Shown in pieces: positions 17,964 through 26,699 of a stretch of DNA of 64,000 bases (its first letter is position 1; the number at the start of each line of letters is the position of its first letter). Under the pieces are notes generated by a model. That model was given only the letters and a program-made list of their open reading frames with translations. It was not told where the DNA came from and ran no database searches. Source of the stretch: Diplocloster agilis (GTDB lineage Bacteria > Bacillota > Clostridia > Lachnospirales > Lachnospiraceae); contig NZ_JAHQCW010000017.1 in assembly GCF_019042275.1 (NCBI RefSeq), positions 41,597-105,596 on the forward strand. The letters are read 5' to 3'. A program made the translations under genes and the position numbers.

Positions 17964-18557
17964 TTATCGTTCTCTGTCTTTGTTTTTATGGCTTCGGTTC
18001 ATAGCATCAATTTTTTCTTTTGCCCAGTCCGGCATACATTCGGGCTTTACCTCGCCCATAACATCCATTCGTTCAAATCGGGTGTTTTTCCCGGTATGAA
18101 GATTGGTGCAGAACACAGCGCTTCCACGGCTGTTTGCCGAAGCACCGAAACCGCCTGTTACCAAGTAGAGCTGTCTGTCGGCTCTCTGAAATTCAGGTTT
18201 TAATACCTTTGGATCAATGGCAATAACCTTGCCGTTGATGTCTTTGGAATAATGGTCGGGGATACAGTCGGTTTCCGTTATCAGAGTGATTGGAATATCC
18301 AGCTTTTTGACCTGTTCTTTGAACAGCTCCGCTTCATTTGCCACACGGCTACCGAAAATGTGGGCAATATCAATATAGTCATCGCTTACCACACATTCCT
18401 TGCACAGTTCAAAAAGGTCGTTTCGCTCCACAAAGCCGCACAAAAATTTCGCTCCGTCCGTGCTTTGCTCATTGGAGGCAATGATGATTTCCTTTTCTCC
18501 TACATTGACCGAACTGAGTACCGTATAATCTCCGATCATTCGTTTTTCTTTGCCCAT
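17964..18557 (-). CDS. ICE-conserved protein of unknown function (197 aa)
   Basis: ATG 18557 follows GGAGGG by 7 bases, five bases after the previous gene stops. Residues about 8-60 form a beta-rich block (DYTVLSSVNVGEKEIIIASN, KFLCGFVERNDLFELC). The middle carries ITLITETDCIPDHYSK and VIAIDPKVLKPEFQRAD, followed by LYLVTGGFGASANSRGSAVF, a glycine-rich stretch. The C-terminus is strongly basic. The last part resembles a family repeatedly found in Tn1549-like ICEs (a protein ending in an ADRQLYLVTGGFGA-type stretch). No enzymatic assignment is made. Confidence 0.65.
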   Translation of the reverse strand: MGKEKRMIGDYTVLSSVNVGEKEIIIASNEQSTDGAKFLCGFVERNDLFELCKECVVSDDYIDIAHIFGSRVANEAELFKEQVKKLDIPITLITETDCIPDHYSKDINGKVIAIDPKVLKPEFQRADRQLYLVTGGFGASANSRGSAVFCTNLHTGKNTRFERMDVMGEVKPECMPDWAKEKIDAMNRSHKNKDRER

Positions 18558-18561
18558 TGCC

Positions 18562-18864
18562 TTACCCTCCGTTAATGTTGATTACGATTACAACAGAGCC
18601 GTCCTGATCATTGGCGCTGTTGCGGGAAAGCTCAGGAAACAGGGACTGCACACGCTGCCTTGCTCTGCGAATAGACTCAAAGCACGGAAGTCCGTATGCC
18701 TTGTAGTTATATGCCAAATCTTCAAGCGGAAGCTCGCCTGCACGAAGATAGTCGGCGTATCGGTTGTAGTAGCGGTAGAAAAGCAGCATATCCTCATTTC
18801 TCGTTTCGGGACAGTCCCGAAGGATTTGCAGAACCCGACTTTCAACTGTTTTCATTGTTTTCAT
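18562..18864 (-). CDS. Small conserved ICE protein (100 aa)
   Basis: ATG 18864 follows AAGGAGG by five bases. The protein is helical and charged (VLQILRDCPETRNEDMLLFY, RYADYLRAGELPLEDLAYNY), then has a basic stretch, ARQRVQSLFPEL, and a hydrophobic beta-like end (GSVVIVININGG). A family with an N-terminal DCPETRNDD-like stretch is widespread in gut Firmicutes mobile elements. It is the first gene after the structured element at 18889-19019, which therefore forms its leader. Confidence 0.65.
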   Translation of the reverse strand: MKTMKTVESRVLQILRDCPETRNEDMLLFYRYYNRYADYLRAGELPLEDLAYNYKAYGLPCFESIRRARQRVQSLFPELSRNSANDQDGSVVIVININGG

Positions 18865-18888
18865 AGGCTCCTCCTTAAAAAAGAATAA

Positions 18889-19019
18889 GGGGCGGATCGT
18901 CGTCGCAAACTACGCTCTGTTCGTTTCCGCCTTGCGACGAAAAGCTCACACGCTCCGTTGCTCCTCCTCTCCCCACGAAGTCTAAATGACTCCGTGGGGA
19001 CCCCGACAATATCCGCCCC
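18889..19019 (-). ncRNA. Candidate three-stem structured RNA / leader element in the ICE
   Basis: This gap between two genes folds as a closed multi-branch structure. The outer stem is GGGGCGGAT (18889-18897) with ATCCGCCCC (19011-19019). Inside are stem 2, TCGTCGCAA (18900-18908) with TTGCGACGA (18932-18940), and stem 3, CCCCACG (18971-18977) with CGTGGGG (18993-18999), continued by AGTC/GACT (18979-18982/18988-18991) around a 5-base loop. About 30 unpaired bases lie between stems 2 and 3. All three stems are perfect or nearly so. On the minus strand it would be a 5' leader of the gene starting at 18864. No known riboswitch consensus is recognised; a DNA-level role is also possible. Confidence 0.5.
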
Positions 19020-19025
19020 CGTAGG

Positions 19026-19118
19026 TTATTTCTTCTTTCTGTTTTTTACCTGAAGAAAGATAAAGCCGCCAATGATAAAGGCGACCAAAACGATTGCGAT
19101 AATTGTTTTAGGTTCCAT
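19026..19118 (-). CDS. 30-residue membrane peptide coupled to the adhesin gene
   Basis: ATG 19118 overlaps the adhesin stop codon (TAATG, one shared base) and the frame ends at TAA 19026, giving 30 residues. Residues 5-22 (TIIAIVLVAFIIGGFIFL) form a single membrane span, followed by a basic, probably cytoplasmic, tail (KNRKKK). The overlap implies translational coupling with the large surface protein, so it may help its export or anchoring; that role is inference. Its reality rests on the stop/start overlap and the clean membrane-span-plus-basic-tail design. Confidence 0.6.
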   Translation of the reverse strand: MEPKTIIAIVLVAFIIGGFIFLQVKNRKKK

Positions 19119-22100
19119 TATTCAGCATCCTCCTTTTTCTTTTTTCTAACGCCTGCATAGACTGTCACGCCGATACCGGCAGCGGAAACGCCGAGCAGGG
19201 CAAGCCACAAACCGAGCTTGCTGTTATCTCCGGTTTTCGGAGTGTCGATGACAACATTGTGCATTTCCACAATCGTGGTGGAGCCGACCATAACATTTGC
19301 CTTTTTATCGGCAGGTCGGGAGTAAGGTGCAGATACCTCGTCGGCAACCTCGGACACGGTGTATTCACCGATGCGAAGTCCCTCGATAAAGATTTCGCCG
19401 TTCTCATCGGTTTTGAGCGTTACATCATAGCCGTTTGCTCCGGTAATGCGGAAGGAGAAGCCTTCCACCTTGCCGTCAGAAGATGTCTTGACGATTTTCA
19501 GGTTTCCTTTCATCGCTTCGTTGATAAAGCCTACGCCTGCCTTGTTTTCGACGGAATAGGTCATACCGTCCGTTTCAATGAATACGGAATAGACGCCCGT
19601 ATCAAGCAGGAAGCCGTCCGGGGCTTTGCTTTCCTTTACGAGATAGTGACCGTAAAGCAGGTCTTTCATCTCATAAATTCCTGCTTCGCTTTCGGTAAGA
19701 GTGCCGATCAGCGTATCACCGTCATCCGGCTTTCCGTCAGCGTTGTTGTCCTGATAAACTTCAAAGGTTGCTCCCGTCAGCTTGTTGTCGGGGAAGTCTG
19801 CGTCCACTTTGGTAAGCGTGATATTGCCACGCACGAACTCGTTTACGATTTCGATTTCGACAACCTGTTCATTTTCGGCAATGTTCACTTCATATACGGT
19901 TTCGTTCAGGACAAAGCCTGTCGGCTGTTCGATTTCTCTTACATACCAAATACCGAAGGGAATCTGCTCAAAAGAAAAACTGCCATCTTCTCTTGAAGTG
20001 ACAGTGATCAAAGCGTTTTCCTTTGTAAACTCGGTATCATTGGACTTAAAGAGTCCGATCAGCGCACCGCCGAGAGGTTCGCCGTTTTCATCGACCTTTT
20101 TGCCGGAAACAGAGCCGTAGATAAGGTCGTTTTCGATTGCTTCGCCGTCATTGACCGCAAGCTGAACCTTTGCGGTTTCCTGTCCCGCATACTCAAAGGT
20201 TACGGGGTACTTGGTATCCGGGAGGATATAATGCTCATCGGTGGCAAGCTCTTTTACATAGTAACTGCCCATAGGCAAGTCGGTTTTAACCGTACCGTTT
20301 CCGCTTTCATCAAGGGTAACGATTTCAATTAACCCGTCAGCAGGGATAGAAGTACCGCTTGCAGATACAAGCTCCTCTGCGGCAAACAGACCGAAGCTGA
20401 TGTTTTTCAATTCGCCGTTCTGTCCGATACCGAAAAGGTCGCTTGTTTCAAGCGTTTTCTTCAAGCTGATTTCAGCCTTCTGTCTTTCATTCACGAAAGA
20501 GGTAGCTGTTTCCGTCACGGAAACATTCTGTCCGGCGTACACAAGCTCTGCGGTATGGATTTCATCATTCAACACCATACCGTAAGGCGCTTTGATTTCC
20601 TGAACTTCATATTTGCCGAGATAGAGTTCACGGCTCTTGGCAAACCCGTCCTCGCCCGTAGTAACGGTATCCACAACCTCGCCTTTTGTAAAGCGTACTG
20701 TTCCGTCAGGCGTGATAATATCCTCGGCTGCACGGATTTCATAAACCGCATCCGAAAGTCCGGCGATTTCATAAATCGGCTGATAAATAACCTCGGCATC
20801 CTCCGAGCCGCTTACGCTCACTCCGTAGAACACTTCGCCGGTTTTCTCTACGGTGATTGTGCCTTTCTGCGCCATATTCGGCTTATCCACTTTTATCACT
20901 GTAACCCCGCTTTCTTCGGTGGCGTTATCCTGCGTTACATCGAAGTACACAGGAGTGCTGTCGAGAACATATCCATAGGGAGCCTGAACCTCCACAAGAG
21001 AATATCCCTTGCCGTATTCGAGCTTCTCCGGTGTCACAAGACAGCCGTTTGCATCGGTGTAAAAGGTGTCGATTGTTGTCGGAGTAGGATAGGTAAAGGA
21101 CATCGTGACAAGATTTCCTGTCGGATCGTAAATCTGAAAGCCTGCTCCGGCATAAGGAATGGTCTTGCCGCTTTCTGCGTCCACCTTGACTACCTTGATA
21201 TAGCTTTCAAAATTGGCGTTGTTGATAAGGTAACGGTAGGTCTGTCCGTTCTGAGCAATGAACACATCAAAGTCCTTCATCAGCTCACGACCTTCTAAGC
21301 CTACGGTCTGATGAACGGTATATACGCCGTAAGGCATATCCTTTGTCTGCCCGAAGCCATTTTCGTCGCAGACGATAATATCTCTCTCATCTTCCTCAGA
21401 AGCAGTATAGCTTCCTGCGGATTTGAGATAGATTTCAAAGGTTGCACCGCTTTCAGGCGTTTCAATTTTTGTTTCTCCATCGTCGGTGTGCTTGATGATG
21501 GCGATATTGCCCTTGATGACCTGCTCGTTTACATCGTTTGCAGTCTGATTGTGTTCTACCGTATATAGCTGCGGTTCAGCACCGACCTTATGGATTGTGG
21601 TGTCAAGCAGATAACCCTCGGACGGGGTGATTTCACGCACCGTCCAGTCATTATCGCAGACATATTCCTTTGTGGTAAACTGCCCGTTCTGATCCGTAAC
21701 ATATTTGTCCACAAGGGTTTCTCCTTTATAAATGCCGTAAACAGCTCCGGCAAGAGAAGCGTTGCCCTGTGCGGTACCTTCCTCACGGTCGCTCTTTGTC
21801 ACGGTAACGGCAAACTTTTTGAGAATGTTTGTGAAGTTGCGGGTAGTAATCTCTTTCCATTTAATAGGTGCGGTCTGATTAGCAGGGACTACATAACGGA
21901 TAGCTGCGTCCACTTCCTCGATGGTGTAGGGAGTTGTGCCTGAAATCAGGACATCCTTAAAGGTTGCAACACCGTTCTTATCTGTCACGGCATACTCATC
22001 AACGGCAATACCGGAAAGAGATGTGCCGTAAAGGTGGAAGGTAACGCCCTCCACAAGATTGTCCTCGGAGGATTTGATTACCTGAAGGTCGCCACGCTTG

Positions 22101-23338
22101 AGTGTATTGCTGAATGTGACCGTTGAGGTGTTTCCCGATACAATCGTAACCCTCTGCACATTCTGCGGCTCATACTTGTCCTCGGTCAGCTCCGTTACGG
22201 TATATACGCCGGGCATAAGTTCAATATCTACTGTGCCGTCCGTCTTTGTGGTGACGGTCTGATTCATGCCGTTTCCGGCAATATTGAACTTAATATTTGC
22301 CACCTTTCCGTCCTCGGAGTGCTTCACAATATGACCGACTCCGGTGGTTTCCGTCTTGATTTTGAGATAGAATACGACCGGATCTTCCGCACCCGACATC
22401 ATTGTCTGTTTTCCGGGGTATCCCCAAACGAGGAAGTTGCCGTCAATACCGGGTACATTCTTTTGCGCCGTAACACTCACAGCGGTTTCAATCATCTTAT
22501 TTGAAGTGAAGGTGTATTTATTGCCGCTTCTTGAAACGGTAATACCGCTTGCGCTGAACTTAATATCCGACAGCGTATTATTCGTATCGGTCAGCGTAAG
22601 ACTGTAATTATCTGCCGCCTGATTGTATTTCAGCGTATAGGTGGTTGCAGAGCTGCTCTTATTGGAAGCAAAGCTCGGTATGGTTGCGTGGCTCTGCATT
22701 TGCGTAAGAAGCCAGTTATAGCACTTCTCGGCAGGTCTGCCTTTGAGGCACTGATAGTAGGTGTCGGCAGGGATACCGTAGCTGTTTGCTTTCAGCGTGG
22801 TAGGAGAGGTGCGAAGCTGCTGCTGATACTCCCACAGAATTGTCTGTGTAGCGTATGAAAAATCATCCTCGTTTGTACCGCTGATCGGAGCAGTTTTGCC
22901 CGGTCGCCAGCCGTACACGGAGGTCAGCATAATTCCGTACTGTGCCGTTGTCGGCAGGTTCTGAAAATATGAGCTGTTCTTGCCGTTTACGCTGTTATAG
23001 GTTCCTCCTGCGTTATAGTCAATACCGGACTCAATACACATAATCTGTCGGGAACCGCTGCTGTCCTTAATCATCAGCTTGGTTCTCGAATTGCCTGCAC
23101 TTTGAGTGTGCAGACTTTCATTGCCGTTTGAATCATAGGCGATATACTGATAGGTGGAGGGAGAATAATACATTTCTCCGTCTGCACTCACATACTTATC
23201 ACCGTAATATGCGTTTACTGTCTTTCCTTCCTCTGCTGTAAAGGCAAAGGCGGAAAGCGGAAGGGACATAATGCACATAACGGCACACAGGAGTGCGGCA
23301 GTGATGCGCTTTCCTTTGGATTTTGCAAAATTTTTCAT
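19118..23338 (-). CDS. LPXTG-type surface adhesin with thioester domain and Cna-B repeats
   Basis: 1,406 residues. A signal peptide covers residues 1-32 (basic start, hydrophobic core, LSAFA). Next is a thioester adhesion domain, with candidate Cys101 in MCIESG and Gln165 in YATQTILWEYQ, the pair expected to form the intramolecular thioester. About ten Cna-B-like beta-sandwich repeats follow, each marked by a Y-x-V-x-E segment followed by a turn (for example YSLVEVQAPYGYVLDS, YLVKESKAPDGFLLDT); these normally form Lys-Asn isopeptide bonds. The C-terminus is TPKTGD, a membrane span and KKKKEDAE, a sortase signal with PKTG in place of LPXTG. Role: a covalently anchored stalk that sticks to a host or partner-cell surface. 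Carriage by ICEs of this type is common. A sortase for PKTG is not seen in the window. Confidence 0.92.
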   Translation of the reverse strand: MKNFAKSKGKRITAALLCAVMCIMSLPLSAFAFTAEEGKTVNAYYGDKYVSADGEMYYSPSTYQYIAYDSNGNESLHTQSAGNSRTKLMIKDSSGSRQIMCIESGIDYNAGGTYNSVNGKNSSYFQNLPTTAQYGIMLTSVYGWRPGKTAPISGTNEDDFSYATQTILWEYQQQLRTSPTTLKANSYGIPADTYYQCLKGRPAEKCYNWLLTQMQSHATIPSFASNKSSSATTYTLKYNQAADNYSLTLTDTNNTLSDIKFSASGITVSRSGNKYTFTSNKMIETAVSVTAQKNVPGIDGNFLVWGYPGKQTMMSGAEDPVVFYLKIKTETTGVGHIVKHSEDGKVANIKFNIAGNGMNQTVTTKTDGTVDIELMPGVYTVTELTEDKYEPQNVQRVTIVSGNTSTVTFSNTLKRGDLQVIKSSEDNLVEGVTFHLYGTSLSGIAVDEYAVTDKNGVATFKDVLISGTTPYTIEEVDAAIRYVVPANQTAPIKWKEITTRNFTNILKKFAVTVTKSDREEGTAQGNASLAGAVYGIYKGETLVDKYVTDQNGQFTTKEYVCDNDWTVREITPSEGYLLDTTIHKVGAEPQLYTVEHNQTANDVNEQVIKGNIAIIKHTDDGETKIETPESGATFEIYLKSAGSYTASEEDERDIIVCDENGFGQTKDMPYGVYTVHQTVGLEGRELMKDFDVFIAQNGQTYRYLINNANFESYIKVVKVDAESGKTIPYAGAGFQIYDPTGNLVTMSFTYPTPTTIDTFYTDANGCLVTPEKLEYGKGYSLVEVQAPYGYVLDSTPVYFDVTQDNATEESGVTVIKVDKPNMAQKGTITVEKTGEVFYGVSVSGSEDAEVIYQPIYEIAGLSDAVYEIRAAEDIITPDGTVRFTKGEVVDTVTTGEDGFAKSRELYLGKYEVQEIKAPYGMVLNDEIHTAELVYAGQNVSVTETATSFVNERQKAEISLKKTLETSDLFGIGQNGELKNISFGLFAAEELVSASGTSIPADGLIEIVTLDESGNGTVKTDLPMGSYYVKELATDEHYILPDTKYPVTFEYAGQETAKVQLAVNDGEAIENDLIYGSVSGKKVDENGEPLGGALIGLFKSNDTEFTKENALITVTSREDGSFSFEQIPFGIWYVREIEQPTGFVLNETVYEVNIAENEQVVEIEIVNEFVRGNITLTKVDADFPDNKLTGATFEVYQDNNADGKPDDGDTLIGTLTESEAGIYEMKDLLYGHYLVKESKAPDGFLLDTGVYSVFIETDGMTYSVENKAGVGFINEAMKGNLKIVKTSSDGKVEGFSFRITGANGYDVTLKTDENGEIFIEGLRIGEYTVSEVADEVSAPYSRPADKKANVMVGSTTIVEMHNVVIDTPKTGDNSKLGLWLALLGVSAAGIGVTVYAGVRKKKKEDAE

Positions 23339-23417
23339 TTCGGTTTAACCGTCCTTTCTTAATATGGGTATAAAAAAGCCCTCTGTCTTTTCGGGCAGAG
23401 GGTAGGTTCTCACGAAC

Positions 23418-24161
23418 TCAGTACAGGAAATATATCCGGTAGCTGCCGCTTCCAAGCGGTTCAATATATATCGTGAAATATTCGATTGGTGCGCCGCCGT
23501 AAGCGGTGATAATATCCGGCATCGACTGCACATAGTCCGTGAGTTTTCTTTTCAGGCGTTCACCCTGAAACGACTCGGAAGCCGTAACAGGCGTTGCCCA
23601 CGAAGCATTGTCCGGTGTAATCTTCATTCCATCATCGGTTGTAATATGAGTAAGTCCCATAGAGCAGCCGAGAGAAATGAGGTCGCTCCGAATTGCTTCA
23701 ATGTCAAACTCGTAGTCGTAAGCTGTTTTTGGCTTTACTTCTTCCGTAGGCTGTTCTGTCGGAGGTTCTTTTTCCGGCTGGACAGGCTTTTCCGGCTCTT
23801 TTGTTTCTTCGCTTACGGTCGGTTTGGGCGCTTTGGGCTTTGGTGTTTCTGTTTCTGCCGTTGGTGCGGCTGGAATATCCGTTTTGTCGGCTTCAACTGG
23901 TTTCTTGCCCTCTGTCGGAGCAGTTTCAGGCTCGTTACTTTCCGATGTCGGCTCAAAAGATGTTTTCTCCGTTTCTGTTGCTTTTTCAGGCTCAATTTCT
24001 ACGGCCGTATCCGTTTCATCGGAAGTTTCCGTATTACTCACCGAAGAAGAACAGTCGGCTATATCCGAGCTTTCCAAAATATCGGCTTTTTCAGCATTAC
24101 ATCCGCACATTGAGGCAAGGATAATGAGAACCAAGCCAAAGCATAAGATTTTGTTTTTCAT
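23418..24161 (-). CDS. Lipoprotein with long Pro/Glu/Thr-rich stalk
   Basis: 247 residues. The signal sequence (MKNKILCFGLVLIILASMCGC) ends in a lipobox-like MCGC with Cys21 as likely lipidation site. Residues about 25-150 are a low-complexity stalk rich in P, E, T and K. The C-terminal ~95 residues form a compact domain (YDYEFDIEAIRSDLISLGCS, then TPVTASESFQGERLKRKL and ending YIEPLGSGSYRIYFLY). The domain is recurrent in ICEs next to the Cna-B adhesin, but its function is unknown. It would sit on the outer face of the membrane and may span the wall. It has its own promoter-like sequence upstream (24185-24213) and AAAGGAG nine bases before the start. Confidence 0.78.
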   Translation of the reverse strand: MKNKILCFGLVLIILASMCGCNAEKADILESSDIADCSSSVSNTETSDETDTAVEIEPEKATETEKTSFEPTSESNEPETAPTEGKKPVEADKTDIPAAPTAETETPKPKAPKPTVSEETKEPEKPVQPEKEPPTEQPTEEVKPKTAYDYEFDIEAIRSDLISLGCSMGLTHITTDDGMKITPDNASWATPVTASESFQGERLKRKLTDYVQSMPDIITAYGGAPIEYFTIYIEPLGSGSYRIYFLY

Positions 24162-24184
24162 TGCGATTCGCTCCTTTCGCCTTC

Positions 24185-24213
24185 ATTGTAGAAAGTTCTC
24201 TGCAATTTGACAA
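24185..24213 (-). promoter_or_regulatory. Putative promoter of the lipoprotein gene
   Basis: On the minus strand TTGTCA (24213-24208) and TACAAT (24190-24185) are separated by exactly 17 bases and lie 24 bases before the lipoprotein ATG. The 244-base gap to parB also holds an AT-rich inverted repeat, AGATATATA/TATATATCT (24306-24335), and an orphan AGGAGG followed by a three-codon frame (ATG AAA GAT TAG), perhaps a remnant leader. Confidence 0.5.
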
Positions 24214-24405
24214 AGGTGCGAATAGGCTAATCTTTCATTTTAGCAACCACCTCCTTTAAGTGGGAATGATGCGAATCGTTTGAGATAGCTTTAAGTTATG
24301 GAGATAGATATATATTGAGAGATAGTTATATATCTTTCTTCGGTAGGTTAGCTTGTACTTAGGGGTTAGAGTGTGAGGAAGGGGAAACGTAAAATGTTAC
24401 TCCTG

Positions 24406-25353
24406 CTACCTTGCGTCACGCTCTGCCCGTTTTCTCAAATAACCCGCATAATGCTCCAAAGCCTTGCAGACATAATCCTCCGTTTGGTTAAGGGGAATAT
24501 TCTTCGGAATATACTGTCGTACCTTATCCCCACTCAGCACAATTCTCTCACGCTGATTGGGTTTCTGCTCCGACATAATGGCTTGTATGGCTTCGGGTGT
24601 GAGCTTCTTTTCTTCAAACATCTTTCGCATACGGATTGTTTGGTCGTGGGACGGGGTGCAGTCGTTCAGGTCGATTTCATCTACCAAATCACGCTGGCAA
24701 TCCTCGTCAAGAAAAGAAATCTCAACGGCAGGTCGCATTTTCATTCTGCCCTCGTCCACAAGGTCAAGCAGTTCGGGGACAAGATTGGTCAAGCGAATAT
24801 ATCTGCGAATTTGCTCACGACTTTCGCCAACTTCGTTTGCTAAAACCTCGTTTGTTCGTTGCCGTTCAAAATCTGACACCACTGGTGTCGAATTTTCTTT
24901 TTTCGGTCTGCCTGCTTGCCTGTTCATAGCTTCCAAACGCATTTTGTATGCGAACGCTTTTTCCGAGGGAAGTATCTGCGACCTTTGAAAATTGCTTTCC
25001 ACCATTAAGATGGTTGCTTCATCTCTCGTTAGGTCTACAACTTCACATCGGAGTGTTTCAAAGCCTGCAAGCTCACACGCTCGTTTTCTCCTGTGACCGG
25101 AAATGAGTTCGTATCTGCCGTCCTCTTTTTGACGGACGGTTGCCGGGGTGATAACCCCACGCTCTTTGACGCTCTCAACAAGCTGCACCATATCTTCATC
25201 GTCACGCACCTTAAAAGGGTGGTCGGGAAAATCATCTATCAGCTCTAATGGAATATCCCGGATTTTTGCGAGTTTCGCATCGTCTCTCATTTCCTGTGTT
25301 GAGAACAGGTCATCGAGCGTCGGCAGAGTGAAGTCGCTCTTTCTTCCTGCCAT
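24406..25353 (-). CDS. parB: ParB-family partition protein of the ICE
   Basis: 315 residues from ATG 25353 (AAAGGAGG, nine bases upstream). The N-terminal ParB/sulfiredoxin-like domain has IPLELIDDFPDHPFKVRDDE and the ParB box GRYELISGHRRKRACELAG (here SGHRR in place of GERR). A helix-turn-helix region follows (NEVLANEVGESREQIRRYIRLTNLVPELL). It overlaps the upstream parA gene by 44 bases. Role: with ParA, keeps the excised or replicating circular form of the element from being lost; binding site not identified. It is a different lineage from the chromosomal Spo0J at 29314-30192. Confidence 0.88.
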   Translation of the reverse strand: MAGRKSDFTLPTLDDLFSTQEMRDDAKLAKIRDIPLELIDDFPDHPFKVRDDEDMVQLVESVKERGVITPATVRQKEDGRYELISGHRRKRACELAGFETLRCEVVDLTRDEATILMVESNFQRSQILPSEKAFAYKMRLEAMNRQAGRPKKENSTPVVSDFERQRTNEVLANEVGESREQIRRYIRLTNLVPELLDLVDEGRMKMRPAVEISFLDEDCQRDLVDEIDLNDCTPSHDQTIRMRKMFEEKKLTPEAIQAIMSEQKPNQRERIVLSGDKVRQYIPKNIPLNQTEDYVCKALEHYAGYLRKRAERDAR

Positions 25354-26134
25354 CGGCTAACACCTCCTTTGTCAATTCAGCGTAAGCCTTCGCCGCAGGA
25401 CTGTTCGGTTCATACTTATATATGCTGACACCTTTCGACGCTACCTCTGCGGCTTTTACTGCCATAGGAATGGCTGAGTGATATATCTTTATCACGCTTC
25501 CGTAGTTTTTCCTCAGTGCGTCCGCCGTGCTTTTAGCAAGGTTTGTTCGGTTATCTACAATATTCAGTAAGATACCGTCAATCTTCAGGTTCGGATTGAT
25601 ATGCTGTTTGACCTTCCCGATGGTCTGCATAAGCTGTGTCATTCCTTTTGCGGGAAGGTACTGAGCCTGAACGGGGATGATTACGCTGTCTGCCGCCGCT
25701 AAAGCGTTCAAAGTTACCATACCGAGGGAAGGCATACAGTCGATCAGGATATATTCGTAATCATTCTTTACCTTATTCAGATAGGTTCTCAAAACGGTTT
25801 CACGGCTCATAGTCGTTACAAGCATCATTTCCATAGCGGACAGTTCAAGGTTTGCGGGAAGCAAATCAACATTTTCCTCGTGATGCAGAATACCGAAATG
25901 CGGGTTTCCGTTTTCTTCACGCATTATCTCGGATAACTTAGTGGTAATGGTAGTCGGCAGACTGTCATTATCTTTCCATCCGAGGCAAGTCGTAAGGTCG
26001 CCCTGGGGATCGGCATCTACAAGGAGTACCTTTTTACCTTGCTTCGCAAGCCCTATCCCTAAATTGACCGTTGTGGTCGTTTTTCCTGTGCCGCCCTTCT
26101 GATTGCAGATAGCAATGGTTTTACAGTTAGGCAT
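25310..26134 (-). CDS. parA: ParA-family ATPase of the ICE
   Basis: 274 residues. Deviant Walker A is NQKGGTGKTTTTVNLG (Lys13 and Lys18), Walker A' LLVDADPQGDLTTCLGW, Walker B-like EYILIDCMPSLGMVTLNALA; all are diagnostic of Soj/ParA ATPases. The start ATG 26134 follows AAAGGAGG by eight bases and overlaps the stop of a 28-codon frame (26213-26127), which suggests coupled translation. ParA plus the overlapping parB form the element's partition module at its right end. Forms with SNF2 and relaxase genes in one operon group are typical of Tn1549-like elements. Confidence 0.92.
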   Translation of the reverse strand: MPNCKTIAICNQKGGTGKTTTTVNLGIGLAKQGKKVLLVDADPQGDLTTCLGWKDNDSLPTTITTKLSEIMREENGNPHFGILHHEENVDLLPANLELSAMEMMLVTTMSRETVLRTYLNKVKNDYEYILIDCMPSLGMVTLNALAAADSVIIPVQAQYLPAKGMTQLMQTIGKVKQHINPNLKIDGILLNIVDNRTNLAKSTADALRKNYGSVIKIYHSAIPMAVKAAEVASKGVSIYKYEPNSPAAKAYAELTKEVLADGRKKERLHSADAR

Positions 26135-26213
26135 TGGCTTTCCTCCTTTCGATAGATTTATAGCCGGCTGTGTTCAGACGGCTATGTATCAACGCAGTAT
26201 TTGTTTTCAACAC
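26127..26213 (-). CDS. Possible 28-residue leader peptide overlapping parA
   Basis: GTG 26213 follows a GGGGG-containing stretch and the frame (LKTNTALIHSRLNTAGYKS...) ends at TAA 26127-26129, eight bases inside parA. The stop/start overlap is the only strong argument for expression; no start ATG and no domain is visible. It could serve as a translational on-ramp for parA. Confidence 0.35.
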   Translation of the reverse strand: MLKTNTALIHSRLNTAGYKSIERRKANA

Positions 26214-26254
26214 CCCCTGCGTAAAGCTGTTGCTTTGTGTGGGAAGCACATCGG

Positions 26255-26440
26255 TCACAGTTTGCGAAACCGTGTCATAGGAATTTCACCTCTGCCGGGT
26301 TCTCCGCCAGCTCCGTAGAGAAGTATCATTATCATTCTGACTGTCATCGCCGTATCAGGTGCAGCCTGACACTTTTACCGGGGATTCTCGCTCGCTCTAT
26401 TATCAGAGGTCTTGGCGTACCCGATAAGGTGGCTCATCAT
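26255..26440 (-). other. Tandem mini-ORFs separated by one in-frame stop, upstream of parA
   Basis: ATG 26440 opens a 21-codon frame (MMSHLIGYAKTSDNRAS...) that stops at TAA 26375-26377. The same frame then continues for 39 codons to TGA 26255, with an internal ATG at 26347 (MTVRMIMILLYGAGG...). So a 60-codon frame is interrupted by a single stop. Without homologues in hand it cannot be decided whether this is a decayed small gene, two leader peptides or chance. It lies in the 565-base leader between the terminator at 26582-26628 and parA. Confidence 0.3.
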
Positions 26441-26581
26441 CAGAACTAAAGTCCGATGTGCCTATATATTCAGTTGTCAAGGAACAGCGAAAGAGTTGCT
26501 CCTAATCGGAGTTAAGAAATAACCCTTTCACTAATTCCCACTGGGAGAAACCAATCGGCAAGGCAAAATAAAAAAATTTTT

Positions 26582-26628
26582 TGAAAAAATAAAAAAAGCC
26601 ACCTGATCCTGAATAGGAAAAGGTGGCT
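26582..26628 (-). terminator. Rho-independent terminator after the 59-aa gene
   Basis: On the minus strand a perfect 8-bp stem AGCCACCT (26628-26621)/AGGTGGCT (26604-26597), followed by a long T-rich tract (26597-26582). It ends transcription from the small gene at 26700-26879, separating it from the parA leader. A second hairpin just upstream (CACCGTATCGT 26638-26648 with ACGACACGGTG 26655-26665, one mismatch) lacks a T tract. Confidence 0.8.
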
Positions 26629-26699
26629 GAATGAAAACACCGTATCGTAACTGAACGACACGGTGCAACTTGAATTACTTATTCGATTTGATATTTTCC

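Noticed and set aside
26237..26449. 70-codon plus-strand frame upstream of parA
   Set aside because: Cysteine/histidine-rich mirror of the minus-strand leader, with no ribosome site.
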